Origin: Litoreibacter arenae DSM 19593
Lineage (GTDB): Bacteria; Pseudomonadota; Alphaproteobacteria; Rhodobacterales; Rhodobacteraceae
DNA: 64,000 bases
Direction: 5' to 3'
Assembly (NCBI RefSeq): GCF_000442275.2
Contig: NZ_KE557314.1
Span: forward strand, 403,085-467,084
In this document: positions 52,595 to 59,867 of the stretch, one piece after another
Layout: every line of letters starts with the position of its first letter
Numbering within the stretch: the first letter of the stretch is position 1
Position numbers and translations under genes: made by a program
Notes under the pieces: generated by a model
Seen by the model: only the letters and a program-made list of their open reading frames with translations
What the model was told of the DNA's origin: nothing
Database searches by the model: none

Positions 52595-54076
52595 ATGCTA
52601 CGTGGCGCCGCCCTTCTGCTTACACTTTTGGCCGCAGCATCCCCTGCATTGCCACAAGTGCCTTTGAGCGATGAAGACAAACTTAATCGGCTTTTGAGGC
52701 AAGGCATCGATCGGGCGCAAGAAACTGCAATAAATCACCTCTACTCAATGGCGCCCACGGGTGAATTGACACGCGACATGGCCGAGACGATTGACCAGCA
52801 TCGCAAAGCAGAGTTCCGAGCAAATATCCTGGCCACGATGTTGAGGAACGATTTGGACGGGGACGGAGTGGTGTCGCGAGATGAGATCGACCGGCTTCGC
52901 GCCGTATTCTCGGGAAATCATAGGTCAAGGCTCGAAACGTTGATACTCAAGGCGGATGCCGACGAGAATGGTGAGCTGTCCGCGAACGAAATCGCCGTAG
53001 ACGCCGAACGTGGTGCGTCTGAATTGCAATTGCAGCGGGGTCGTCGCGATCTTCGAGGCACTGCTTTCATGATCTTTGATGCAGATAAAAATGATGTGGT
53101 CATCGTCGATGAAGTTTTGAAGACGATCAACCGTGTCGCCCGAGAGACCCACGCGACCATCAACCCGGCGCGGCAAAACCGTAGTACGAAAGATTGCGAC
53201 CTCCCAAAGCCGTCATCGGACGCCGTCGCAGTTTATGTCGGTGGCTATGAAGGGAGGGCAATATCGACGGTAGCAGTTGCAGGTCTCGATCGTGAAACCA
53301 GCTTCGCCACGCTTGAAATTGAAGACGGTGATGACCCTGTTTATATCGTCTTAAGTGTCTTTGACGCAATGATTGTACGCGTCACGGGCGCGACCGAACG
53401 CGTCGAGCGTTTCGTTGGGCATAATCGCCATGGTTTGGGGGTTGTTGGATTACCGAAAGAGGTGGTCGATCTGACATCATCGTCCAACTGTCGTCTCCCA
53501 TCAGCACATAAGATCGAGTCGTCAGACGGGTTCAAAGCCAAGGCATTGTTAACTGCGAAACTCGGTAAAGAAATCCATATGATCGGTCAATATGGATTGG
53601 GCCGAATGGCACTTCCGTCAGGTCGCAGTAGGCAACCCGAACGGCCGAAAAGTTCCAAAGGTGGCCTTATCATACAAAACGGCAACCGGCGCTTTCAACT
53701 GACACCAGACGGTGTGGAGGAAATTGAGAAAGGGGATTCTCTGTCCGGGGCCTACTCTTTGCTGCATCGCTATTACCCCGGCGGCGTTGAAAGTGTAATG
53801 CCGGAAGACGTCATAACCAATGGAAAGGCCGAGGCATATGACGTGTTACCGCAGCAGGCAGGACTGATCCAGTTGCTGGAGAGTGGCGCGCTGAGCTTGC
53901 TGAGAGATGGGACCTACTCGATTGACAAGCCAATCAAACGTTTTCCAGCTGGTCTAAACGGTGGGCATTCAGTGAAATTCATGCTGCGGCGTGGTGTGCC
54001 GATGCCCGCAGGTAGCCCCGGCCATTCGGCAGTCTTAATCGAAGAGACTGGGAAGTGTCTGGGAGTACGATGTTGA
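52595..54076 (+). CDS. secreted protein with three EF-hand loops, unknown
   Basis: A 493-residue exported protein: signal peptide (MLRGAALLLTLLAAASPALPQ) and three calcium-binding EF-hand-like loops, DLDGDGVVSRDE (86-97), DADENGELSANE (121-132) and DADKNDVVIVDE (162-173, with the glycine replaced). A C-terminal region of about 300 residues (GYEGRAISTVAVAGLD, LLHRYYPGGVESVMPEDVI) matches no family I recognise. AAGGAATT precedes the ATG. Base composition is lower in GC than the neighbours, which hints at acquisition by transfer. Confidence 0.7.
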   Translation: MLRGAALLLTLLAAASPALPQVPLSDEDKLNRLLRQGIDRAQETAINHLYSMAPTGELTRDMAETIDQHRKAEFRANILATMLRNDLDGDGVVSRDEIDRLRAVFSGNHRSRLETLILKADADENGELSANEIAVDAERGASELQLQRGRRDLRGTAFMIFDADKNDVVIVDEVLKTINRVARETHATINPARQNRSTKDCDLPKPSSDAVAVYVGGYEGRAISTVAVAGLDRETSFATLEIEDGDDPVYIVLSVFDAMIVRVTGATERVERFVGHNRHGLGVVGLPKEVVDLTSSSNCRLPSAHKIESSDGFKAKALLTAKLGKEIHMIGQYGLGRMALPSGRSRQPERPKSSKGGLIIQNGNRRFQLTPDGVEEIEKGDSLSGAYSLLHRYYPGGVESVMPEDVITNGKAEAYDVLPQQAGLIQLLESGALSLLRDGTYSIDKPIKRFPAGLNGGHSVKFMLRRGVPMPAGSPGHSAVLIEETGKCLGVRC

Positions 54077-54249
54077 GTGAAGCAGAGGGTCTTGCCGCAA
54101 TCGGACACCCACCACCGCTCCGGGATTCCAGACGCGATGCCCTCAACCTCCCCACACAACACCCGCCCTTTGTATCGTCATAGCACCGCCCACTTGCCTC
54201 AGACGGGCCACAGGTCTACCAAAAGGCAGTTCCGCGCGGAGGCTTGCCA

Positions 54250-55098
54250 ATGACTGACGATCCCAAAACACTCGTTTCCACCAAATGGCTGGAGGATCAC
54301 CTGAACGATCCCGACCTGCGCATATTGGATGCGTCGTGGTATCTGCCCGATATGGAGCGTGACGGCCGCGAGGAATACGAACGCGGCCACATCCCCGGCG
54401 CGCGGTTCTTCGATATTGACGAGATTTCCGACACGCGCTCGTCGCTGCCCCACATGGCCCCGCCGGTGGAAAAATTCATGTCCCGCTCCCGCGCGCTTGG
54501 CGTCGGCGACGGGCACCAGATCGTGGTCTATGACGGCGCGGGCCTGTTCTCCGCCGCCCGCGTCTGGTGGCTCTACCGCCTCATGGGCAAGACGGACGTC
54601 GCCGTGCTGGACGGCGGCTACCCGAAATGGCTGGCCGAGGGCCGCCCGACCGAGGACTTGCCCCCCGTCCACAAGGAACGCCACATCACCATCCACCGGC
54701 AGGCGCATCTGGTGCGCGACGTCACGCAGGTCGCCGCCGCCTCCAAGCTGGGCGATCACACCATCCTCGACGCCCGCGGTGCCCCCCGCTTCAAGGGCGA
54801 GGAGCCGGAGCCCCGCGAGGGCCTGCGCATGGGCCACATCCCCGGCTCGAAAAACATCCCCTACACCTCGGTCCTCACCGCCGACGGCACGATGAAATCC
54901 CCCGCCGAGCTGCGCGAGCTGTTCCACGATAACGGCGTCGACCTGACCAAACCCGTCATCACCACCTGCGGCTCCGGCGTCACCGCCGCGATCCTCAGCC
55001 TCGCGCTTGAGCGGATTGGGGTTCACAAGCACTCCCTCTATGACGGCTCATGGGCCGAATGGGGCCAGTTCGACCAACTCGCAGTGGAGACCGGCTGA
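54250..55098 (+). CDS. sseA: 3-mercaptopyruvate sulfurtransferase
   Basis: A 282-residue tandem-rhodanese enzyme. The N-terminal inactive rhodanese domain covers about 1-140 (LRILDASWYLPDMERDGREEYERGHIPGARFFDIDEI). The catalytic domain covers about 160-282, with the active-site cysteine loop TCGSGVTAAI near 240. The CGSGVTA loop marks mercaptopyruvate rather than thiosulfate specificity. It transfers sulfane sulfur to thiols or cyanide. GGAGG precedes the ATG at 54250. The aminotransferase gene begins within its stop codon (TGATG). Confidence 0.92.
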   Translation: MTDDPKTLVSTKWLEDHLNDPDLRILDASWYLPDMERDGREEYERGHIPGARFFDIDEISDTRSSLPHMAPPVEKFMSRSRALGVGDGHQIVVYDGAGLFSAARVWWLYRLMGKTDVAVLDGGYPKWLAEGRPTEDLPPVHKERHITIHRQAHLVRDVTQVAAASKLGDHTILDARGAPRFKGEEPEPREGLRMGHIPGSKNIPYTSVLTADGTMKSPAELRELFHDNGVDLTKPVITTCGSGVTAAILSLALERIGVHKHSLYDGSWAEWGQFDQLAVETG

Positions 55099-56282
55099 TG
55101 TTCGACGCCCTCAAGCCCCAGCCCGCCGACAAGATCCTGTCCCTCATGGCCGCCTTCCGCGAAGACCCGCGCGAGGACAAGGTCGACCTTGGCGTCGGCG
55201 TCTACAAGAACGCCGAGGGCCGCACCCCCGTCATGCGTGCGGTCAAAGCCGCCGAGCAAAAGCTGTGGCAGACCGAGGACACCAAAAGCTACACCGGCCT
55301 CGCGGGCGACCCGGGCTTCCACGACGCAATGCGCGCGCTGGTCCTGAACGACTGCGTCAGCCGCGATCAGGTCGCCGCCGCCGCCGCCCCCGGCGGCACG
55401 GGCGCAATCCGGCAGGGGCTGGAGCTGATCCGCATGGCCGCTCCCGACGCCCGCATCTGGCTGTCCGCGCCCACATGGCCCAACCACCCGTCCATCATCA
55501 AATATCTCGGCATGCCCATGGCCGAATACCGCTACTTCGACGCGGACACACGCGGGGTGGATTTCGGCGGCATGCTCACCGATCTGGATGCCGCGAAGCC
55601 CGGCGACGTGGTGCTGCTGCATGGCTGCTGCCACAACCCGACAGGCGCGAACCTGACCGCCAGCCAGTGGCAGGAGGTCGCGTATTTCCTCAAGGCCAAG
55701 CAGCTGATCCCCTTCGTCGACATCGCCTATCAGGGCTTCGGCGACGGCCTCGACGCCGACGCGTTCGGCCCGCGCCACTTGGCGAAAACCCAGCCCGAGA
55801 TGCTGATCGCCGCCAGTTGCTCCAAGAACTTCGGCGTCTACCGCGAACGCGCGGGCCTGCTGATGGCGGTCTCCCAAGACCCTGCCAAGACCCCGCTGAA
55901 CCAAGGCACCGTGGCCTTCCTGAACCGCCAAAACTACTCCTTCCCGCCCGATCACGGGGCGCGGCTGGTGACGATGGTGCTGACCGATGACGCCCTACGC
56001 GCCGACTGGCTGGCCGAGCTGGAGGGCATCCGCACCGGCATGCTCACCCTGCGCCAGACCCTTGCGGACGCCTTGCGAAAACGCACCAATTCCGACCGTT
56101 TCGACTTCATCGCCCAACACCGCGGCATGTTCTCCCGCCTTGGTGCCACCGAGGCGCAGGTCGAGCAAATGCGCCAGAGCCACGGCATCTACATGGTCTC
56201 CGACAGCCGCCTGAACATCGCAGGCCTCAATGCGCAGTCGGTGCCGGTTCTGGCAGATGCGATTGTGGCGGCGGGGGTCTAA
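55098..56282 (+). CDS. aromatic/aspartate aminotransferase
   Basis: A 394-residue PLP fold-type I aminotransferase of the AspC/TyrB group. DKILSLMAAFREDPREDKVDLGVGVYKN, KSYTGLAGDPGFHDAMRAL, LHGCCHNPTGANLT, VDIAYQGFGDGLDADA and ASCSKNFGVYRERAG (Schiff-base Lys about 246) are diagnostic. It interconverts Asp/aromatic amino acids and 2-oxoglutarate. Coupling to sseA suggests it could also make 3-mercaptopyruvate from cysteine for that enzyme, which is inference. Its last 66 bp recur at 57021-57086. Confidence 0.92.
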   Translation: MFDALKPQPADKILSLMAAFREDPREDKVDLGVGVYKNAEGRTPVMRAVKAAEQKLWQTEDTKSYTGLAGDPGFHDAMRALVLNDCVSRDQVAAAAAPGGTGAIRQGLELIRMAAPDARIWLSAPTWPNHPSIIKYLGMPMAEYRYFDADTRGVDFGGMLTDLDAAKPGDVVLLHGCCHNPTGANLTASQWQEVAYFLKAKQLIPFVDIAYQGFGDGLDADAFGPRHLAKTQPEMLIAASCSKNFGVYRERAGLLMAVSQDPAKTPLNQGTVAFLNRQNYSFPPDHGARLVTMVLTDDALRADWLAELEGIRTGMLTLRQTLADALRKRTNSDRFDFIAQHRGMFSRLGATEAQVEQMRQSHGIYMVSDSRLNIAGLNAQSVPVLADAIVAAGV

Positions 56283-56320
56283 AACCCGACGTCGTTTCAA
56301 CGACTGACTGAAAGGTCCCG

Positions 56321-56950
56321 TCAGTAAAGCCGGGTCTCTTCGTCGTTGGAATGATCGTCCTGCACTTCATCCAAGGTCTGATCCCGCTCGACCGTCGCAA
56401 GAACCCAATCGGCCAAAGTGGGGGCGGTCTTGCGTTCGGGCCAGAAGTCAGGGTGCCACATACGCGACCGGATGAACGACTTAGAGCAGTGCATGAACGC
56501 TTCCTGCACCTCTACCACCATTGCCAGCAGGGGCTCTTTTCCGTTGACCGCAAGGCGTTTGCTAATCGCGCGGTCCTTCACGATCCGCGCTTTCCCGGCA
56601 ATGCGTAACGTGTCGCCATGACCGGGCACGATGAACAGAATCGCCACGTTGGGGTCTTCAAGAATGTTCTGAAAACCATCGACACGATGATTGCCCAACC
56701 TGTCGGGAATGATCAGGGTCTTGTCATCATAGACCTCGACAAACCCAGCCGGGTCTCCCTTGGGCGACACATCAATCAAACCGTCGGAGGCTTTGGTGGC
56801 CACGACTATGAACGGTGCAGACGCAATGAACTTTCGGGCCACGTCATTCAGTTGATCCGTCACTTTCAGAAAGGTGTTGGTGAACCCCTCGGTCGGCAGC
56901 AACTCCCGAAGACGCGCCACGCTTTCAATTTCTTCGTCAACCGTCAGCAT
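56321..56950 (-). CDS. pyridoxamine-5'-phosphate-oxidase-family FMN protein (MSMEG_1061-like)
   Basis: A 209-residue split-barrel flavoprotein. FIVVATKASDGLIDVSPKGDPAGFVEVYDDKTLIIPDRLGNHRVDGFQNILEDPNVAILFIVPG is the FMN-binding barrel, and MHCSKSFIRSRMWHPDFW is typical of the subgroup. The reaction is unknown. The ATG at 56950 has AGGAG about eight bases upstream. Longer starts at 56971 and 57004 are possible. It lies between two copies of the aminotransferase 3' end, as if inserted there. Confidence 0.8.
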   Translation of the reverse strand: MLTVDEEIESVARLRELLPTEGFTNTFLKVTDQLNDVARKFIASAPFIVVATKASDGLIDVSPKGDPAGFVEVYDDKTLIIPDRLGNHRVDGFQNILEDPNVAILFIVPGHGDTLRIAGKARIVKDRAISKRLAVNGKEPLLAMVVEVQEAFMHCSKSFIRSRMWHPDFWPERKTAPTLADWVLATVERDQTLDEVQDDHSNDEETRLY

Positions 56951-57020
56951 GTCAAAACTTCTCCTGCTCATGTCACCATCCGCGATGCATGTCCACGGCA
57001 CCATAGCAGACCCCGTGAAA

Positions 57021-57086
57021 ATCGCAGGCCTGAACGCGCAGTCTGTGCCGTTTCTGGCAGATGCGATTGTGGCGGCAGGGGTTTAG
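57021..57086 (+). pseudogene. second copy of aminotransferase 3' end
   Basis: This 66-bp segment encodes IAGLNAQSVPFLADAIVAAGV and a stop. It matches the last 22 codons of the aminotransferase at 56217-56282 with seven base differences, mostly silent. There is no upstream coding part. It is a remnant left when DNA between the two copies was inserted or exchanged. Confidence 0.85.
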
Positions 57087-57163
57087 GGCAGGCCGGATAG
57101 CTTTGCCCGCTATGCGGACTTTGCTGCCGTTTGCCTTGGGGAATTCAACGACTGCTTCCGGAC

Positions 57164-57337
57164 TCAAAAGACTGTGACAGAAATCGACGGCTCATGGACA
57201 GCCTTTTCTGATCCACCACTTTGATGCTCTGGGTCACATACAAAGTCGACGCTGCCCGGCTTGAAGTCTTTTAACCTCTGGTGCTGGTGAGGATGGTTGT
57301 AGTGATCAACGAAGATATCGATCTTCAGTGGGGCCAT
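57164..57337 (-). mobile_element. possible transposase C-terminal remnant (IS3-like)
   Basis: A 57-codon minus-strand frame reads MAPLKIDIFVDHYNHPHQHQ then RLKDFKPGSVDFVCDPEH. The FVDHYN-H--H-RL-- pattern resembles the last part of rve/IS3-type transposases. No upstream DDE domain or terminal inverted repeats are visible, so at most a scrap remains. The rest of the 57087-57384 gap shows nothing else. Confidence 0.4.
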
Positions 57338-57384
57338 TTACGCTTTTGTGGACAAATTATTCCATCGAAATCGAACTTTCTCCT

Positions 57385-58356
57385 TCAAGCCGCACCAGGT
57401 ATTTGGACTTGCCGCCGTCCTTCATTGAAATCATCCATCGCGAAGCTCCACGTAGTGCCGGGCCAACGGACTTCCATCTGTTGAAGGCGAGGCCGGTATA
57501 CGGCAGTGTATAACGTGCCAAAGCCAGCATCGAATGCTGTGGAATAGAGCGGAGGCTTCAGAAAAGCGCCGATGAACTTCTCCTCCGGGTCGCGGTGGAG
57601 CGTCAAGCGTTGCAGCAAGAACCGCTCACGCTCGACCGTGGCGGTGAACCGGGCGTGGCTGACCCATTCTACATTCTCTTGGTGGTTTGTGGCCACAGCG
57701 GCATGGGTGATGACGGCAGGCCGGTCGGGTGCCATCATCGCGGTTAAGTAGTGGCGCTTGGCGTCCAAGACAGTAACGTTGTAGCTCATGTGGGTTGGAA
57801 CGCGAGCCAGCACAGCGCCGGCCTCTTCCGCTGTCGCACAGGTTTGTAACACGTATCGCAAAATTAGTGGCACCCCGAAGCCATCGCCAACAACGCGCCG
57901 CCCACCAAAAGTCAAGGAAATCGCAAGGCCCGCATCGTTCATGCCGTCGACCAATCCCCACAGCCCGTCCGAGGTGCCTAGTACCCGTCGACCCTGCCAA
58001 CCTGTATGCAGGATCAAGCTGTCAAACGCGTTAGGATTGTAGTCGTAGTTGCGCACCATGACCGGTTCTTTGCCCGGCCAAATCGCTTGGCTACAACCCG
58101 CAAGATACGGGGGCGGGCAATAGAAGCTTAGAAACCGCGCGGCCTGATCACCACCACCTGCCAAATCGCAAAGCTCGTCATACAGCGGCACGATCTCGGG
58201 CATGTGCTCTTTGAGGGCTCGCCTGCTTTCCAGATAACTGGCGCGCGCAGTATCCCCCTCTTTGAGCCACCAGCGTTTGTAGTCAGGCCAATATTCGGCG
58301 AAAAGCCCGGCCCATTTAGGACCGGGCGCTTCTTCGCTGAGGGCGCGCCAATGCAT
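57385..58356 (-). CDS. C45-family autoproteolytic acyltransferase/hydrolase
   Basis: A 323-residue Ntn-hydrolase of the isopenicillin-N acyltransferase-like family. The autocleavage site and nucleophile are seen in YLAGCSQAIW (Gly87-Cys88), followed by VMVRNYDYNP and GLVDGMNDAGLAISLTFGGR, as expected for the mature beta chain. TNHQENVEW fits the substrate pocket. Family members transfer or hydrolyse amide-linked acyl groups, for example penicillin acyl exchange or beta-alanyl-amine hydrolysis by insect Tan. AAGGAG precedes the ATG. It lies nine bases after the ATP-grasp stop and is the last gene of a four-gene run. Confidence 0.82.
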   Translation of the reverse strand: MHWRALSEEAPGPKWAGLFAEYWPDYKRWWLKEGDTARASYLESRRALKEHMPEIVPLYDELCDLAGGGDQAARFLSFYCPPPYLAGCSQAIWPGKEPVMVRNYDYNPNAFDSLILHTGWQGRRVLGTSDGLWGLVDGMNDAGLAISLTFGGRRVVGDGFGVPLILRYVLQTCATAEEAGAVLARVPTHMSYNVTVLDAKRHYLTAMMAPDRPAVITHAAVATNHQENVEWVSHARFTATVERERFLLQRLTLHRDPEEKFIGAFLKPPLYSTAFDAGFGTLYTAVYRPRLQQMEVRWPGTTWSFAMDDFNEGRRQVQIPGAA

Positions 58357-58365
58357 GCCGTCTCC

Positions 58366-59823
58366 TTAAAGAATCTTGAACGCCGGATCAGCCAGCGCAG
58401 GGCCGGCATTTGCCACGGGCAGCGGCTTGCCGTCCACGGTTTTCTTGATTCCGTGGATCCATTTTTTGGCTCGTTCGTTCAGCTGGAAACTCTTGGTCAT
58501 GGAACGCCCCCGCGTCACCAGAATGCCAATGTCTGCCCCCTCGTATCGGTAGTCGCCCGGTTGCAAAATTCTCAGGAAGAACGCTTCGTTCTCGGACTCG
58601 ACGGCGCGGCGGTGATAGTCGAAGCGGTCGTACACGACACTACCGTCTTCGAGCATCTTATAGATGCCAGTCTCCGGCGCCTCTGTGCAGATGTCTACGC
58701 CGTCATCGGTGTGTTTGATCACCATCTGAGACCAGCTATCAATCATGTTGGGGTCGGCCCAACGATCGTTTAACTCGTCCACGTCCAGATCAAATTTCTT
58801 CTTCGAGAACTCAAGCAAATGGAACAGGAATAACGGCGCGTCCGCATGGGCGAAGGCTGCGTGGTTCGTCATGGACGACGCACCAGTGATACGCGGGTTC
58901 AACTCCCCCAGCCACAAATCGCCTGTCTTCTTGTCAATCAGGAAATCCAACTCAAAGTAGCCACGGTAGCCTTCTTTGCGCAGCTGTTCACCAAACTTGA
59001 AAGTCAGGTCGCGGGCCTTTTCGCGCACCTTCGGCGGGAAGGCGGTGGACAGGATTTCGTTGCCGCACCAGCCGCCGCGATAGGGCGTCAGTTCTTTGAA
59101 ACCGACAAGTTCGGTCATCAGCGGGCCAACGATCGTGCCTTCTTTGGTGGCACACGCCTCGATGGCGGAACCGCGGCAGTCGATGCGCTTCATGATCTTG
59201 ATTTCACCCTCGCCTACGATCTCATGCTCGTGACGGCGGAAGTCCGCCTCGGATTTAATGAAGAACGTCGTGTGACCACTATCGCCAAACGCTGATTGCA
59301 GCACCAGATCATGCCCGATGCCCGCCTTCTCGCAGGTGGCGCGTAAGTCGTCGTAGTCCTTCACCTCCGCCAGCACGTTCGGCACAGACGGCACGCCCGC
59401 CTTGTTGCCAATGCGCACGGTCTCAATCTTGTTGTCCATGCTCGTGCGCAGCTTGGCTTTTGGAAACCAAACGTCCGCGCCCAGCTCTTTGGACAGCCGT
59501 TCGGTCTCTTCGTCGAACATCAGAAACACGAATTTGGGCTTGCCGCCGCGCCGCTTTATAAAGTCGATGACCTCTTTGTGTTGCAGCAGATAGTTGTTGA
59601 TGTCCTCGATGGACTGGAATTCTGCATGGGGCTGCTCGGACGGGCAGAACACATTGGGGTGCTTGCCGCCATAACAGTCAATGTAGCAGATATACTTGAA
59701 GTTTTTAACCCATTCGTCGAGACCCAGAAGGTTGAAATTCGTGGCAGAAATAAAGTAGATGGGATCCTCGTTACGGTGGAAGAACCGGCGGATCTCTGAG
59801 ATGTTTTTGAGCACTGTTGGCAT
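58366..59823 (-). CDS. ATP-grasp ligase-like protein
   Basis: A 485-residue protein. The N-terminal pre-ATP-grasp region covers about 1-125 (PIYFISATNFNLLGLDEWVKNF). The ATP-grasp core covers about 130-345, with KIETVRIGNKAGVPSVPN, GHDLVLQSAFGDSGHTTFFI and the Mg-binding LWLGELNPRITGASSMTNHA (E-x-N-x-R). A C-terminal domain of about 130 residues follows. Such enzymes join a carboxylate, as acyl phosphate, to an amine or thiol. The substrate is unknown. AAGGGA precedes the ATG. It is 44 bp downstream of the decarboxylase gene. Confidence 0.82.
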   Translation of the reverse strand: MPTVLKNISEIRRFFHRNEDPIYFISATNFNLLGLDEWVKNFKYICYIDCYGGKHPNVFCPSEQPHAEFQSIEDINNYLLQHKEVIDFIKRRGGKPKFVFLMFDEETERLSKELGADVWFPKAKLRTSMDNKIETVRIGNKAGVPSVPNVLAEVKDYDDLRATCEKAGIGHDLVLQSAFGDSGHTTFFIKSEADFRRHEHEIVGEGEIKIMKRIDCRGSAIEACATKEGTIVGPLMTELVGFKELTPYRGGWCGNEILSTAFPPKVREKARDLTFKFGEQLRKEGYRGYFELDFLIDKKTGDLWLGELNPRITGASSMTNHAAFAHADAPLFLFHLLEFSKKKFDLDVDELNDRWADPNMIDSWSQMVIKHTDDGVDICTEAPETGIYKMLEDGSVVYDRFDYHRRAVESENEAFFLRILQPGDYRYEGADIGILVTRGRSMTKSFQLNERAKKWIHGIKKTVDGKPLPVANAGPALADPAFKIL

Positions 59824-59867
59824 AGTCGTCCCTTTCTTGTTCGTGTTTATTCGGCGGTGGCTTGAAA

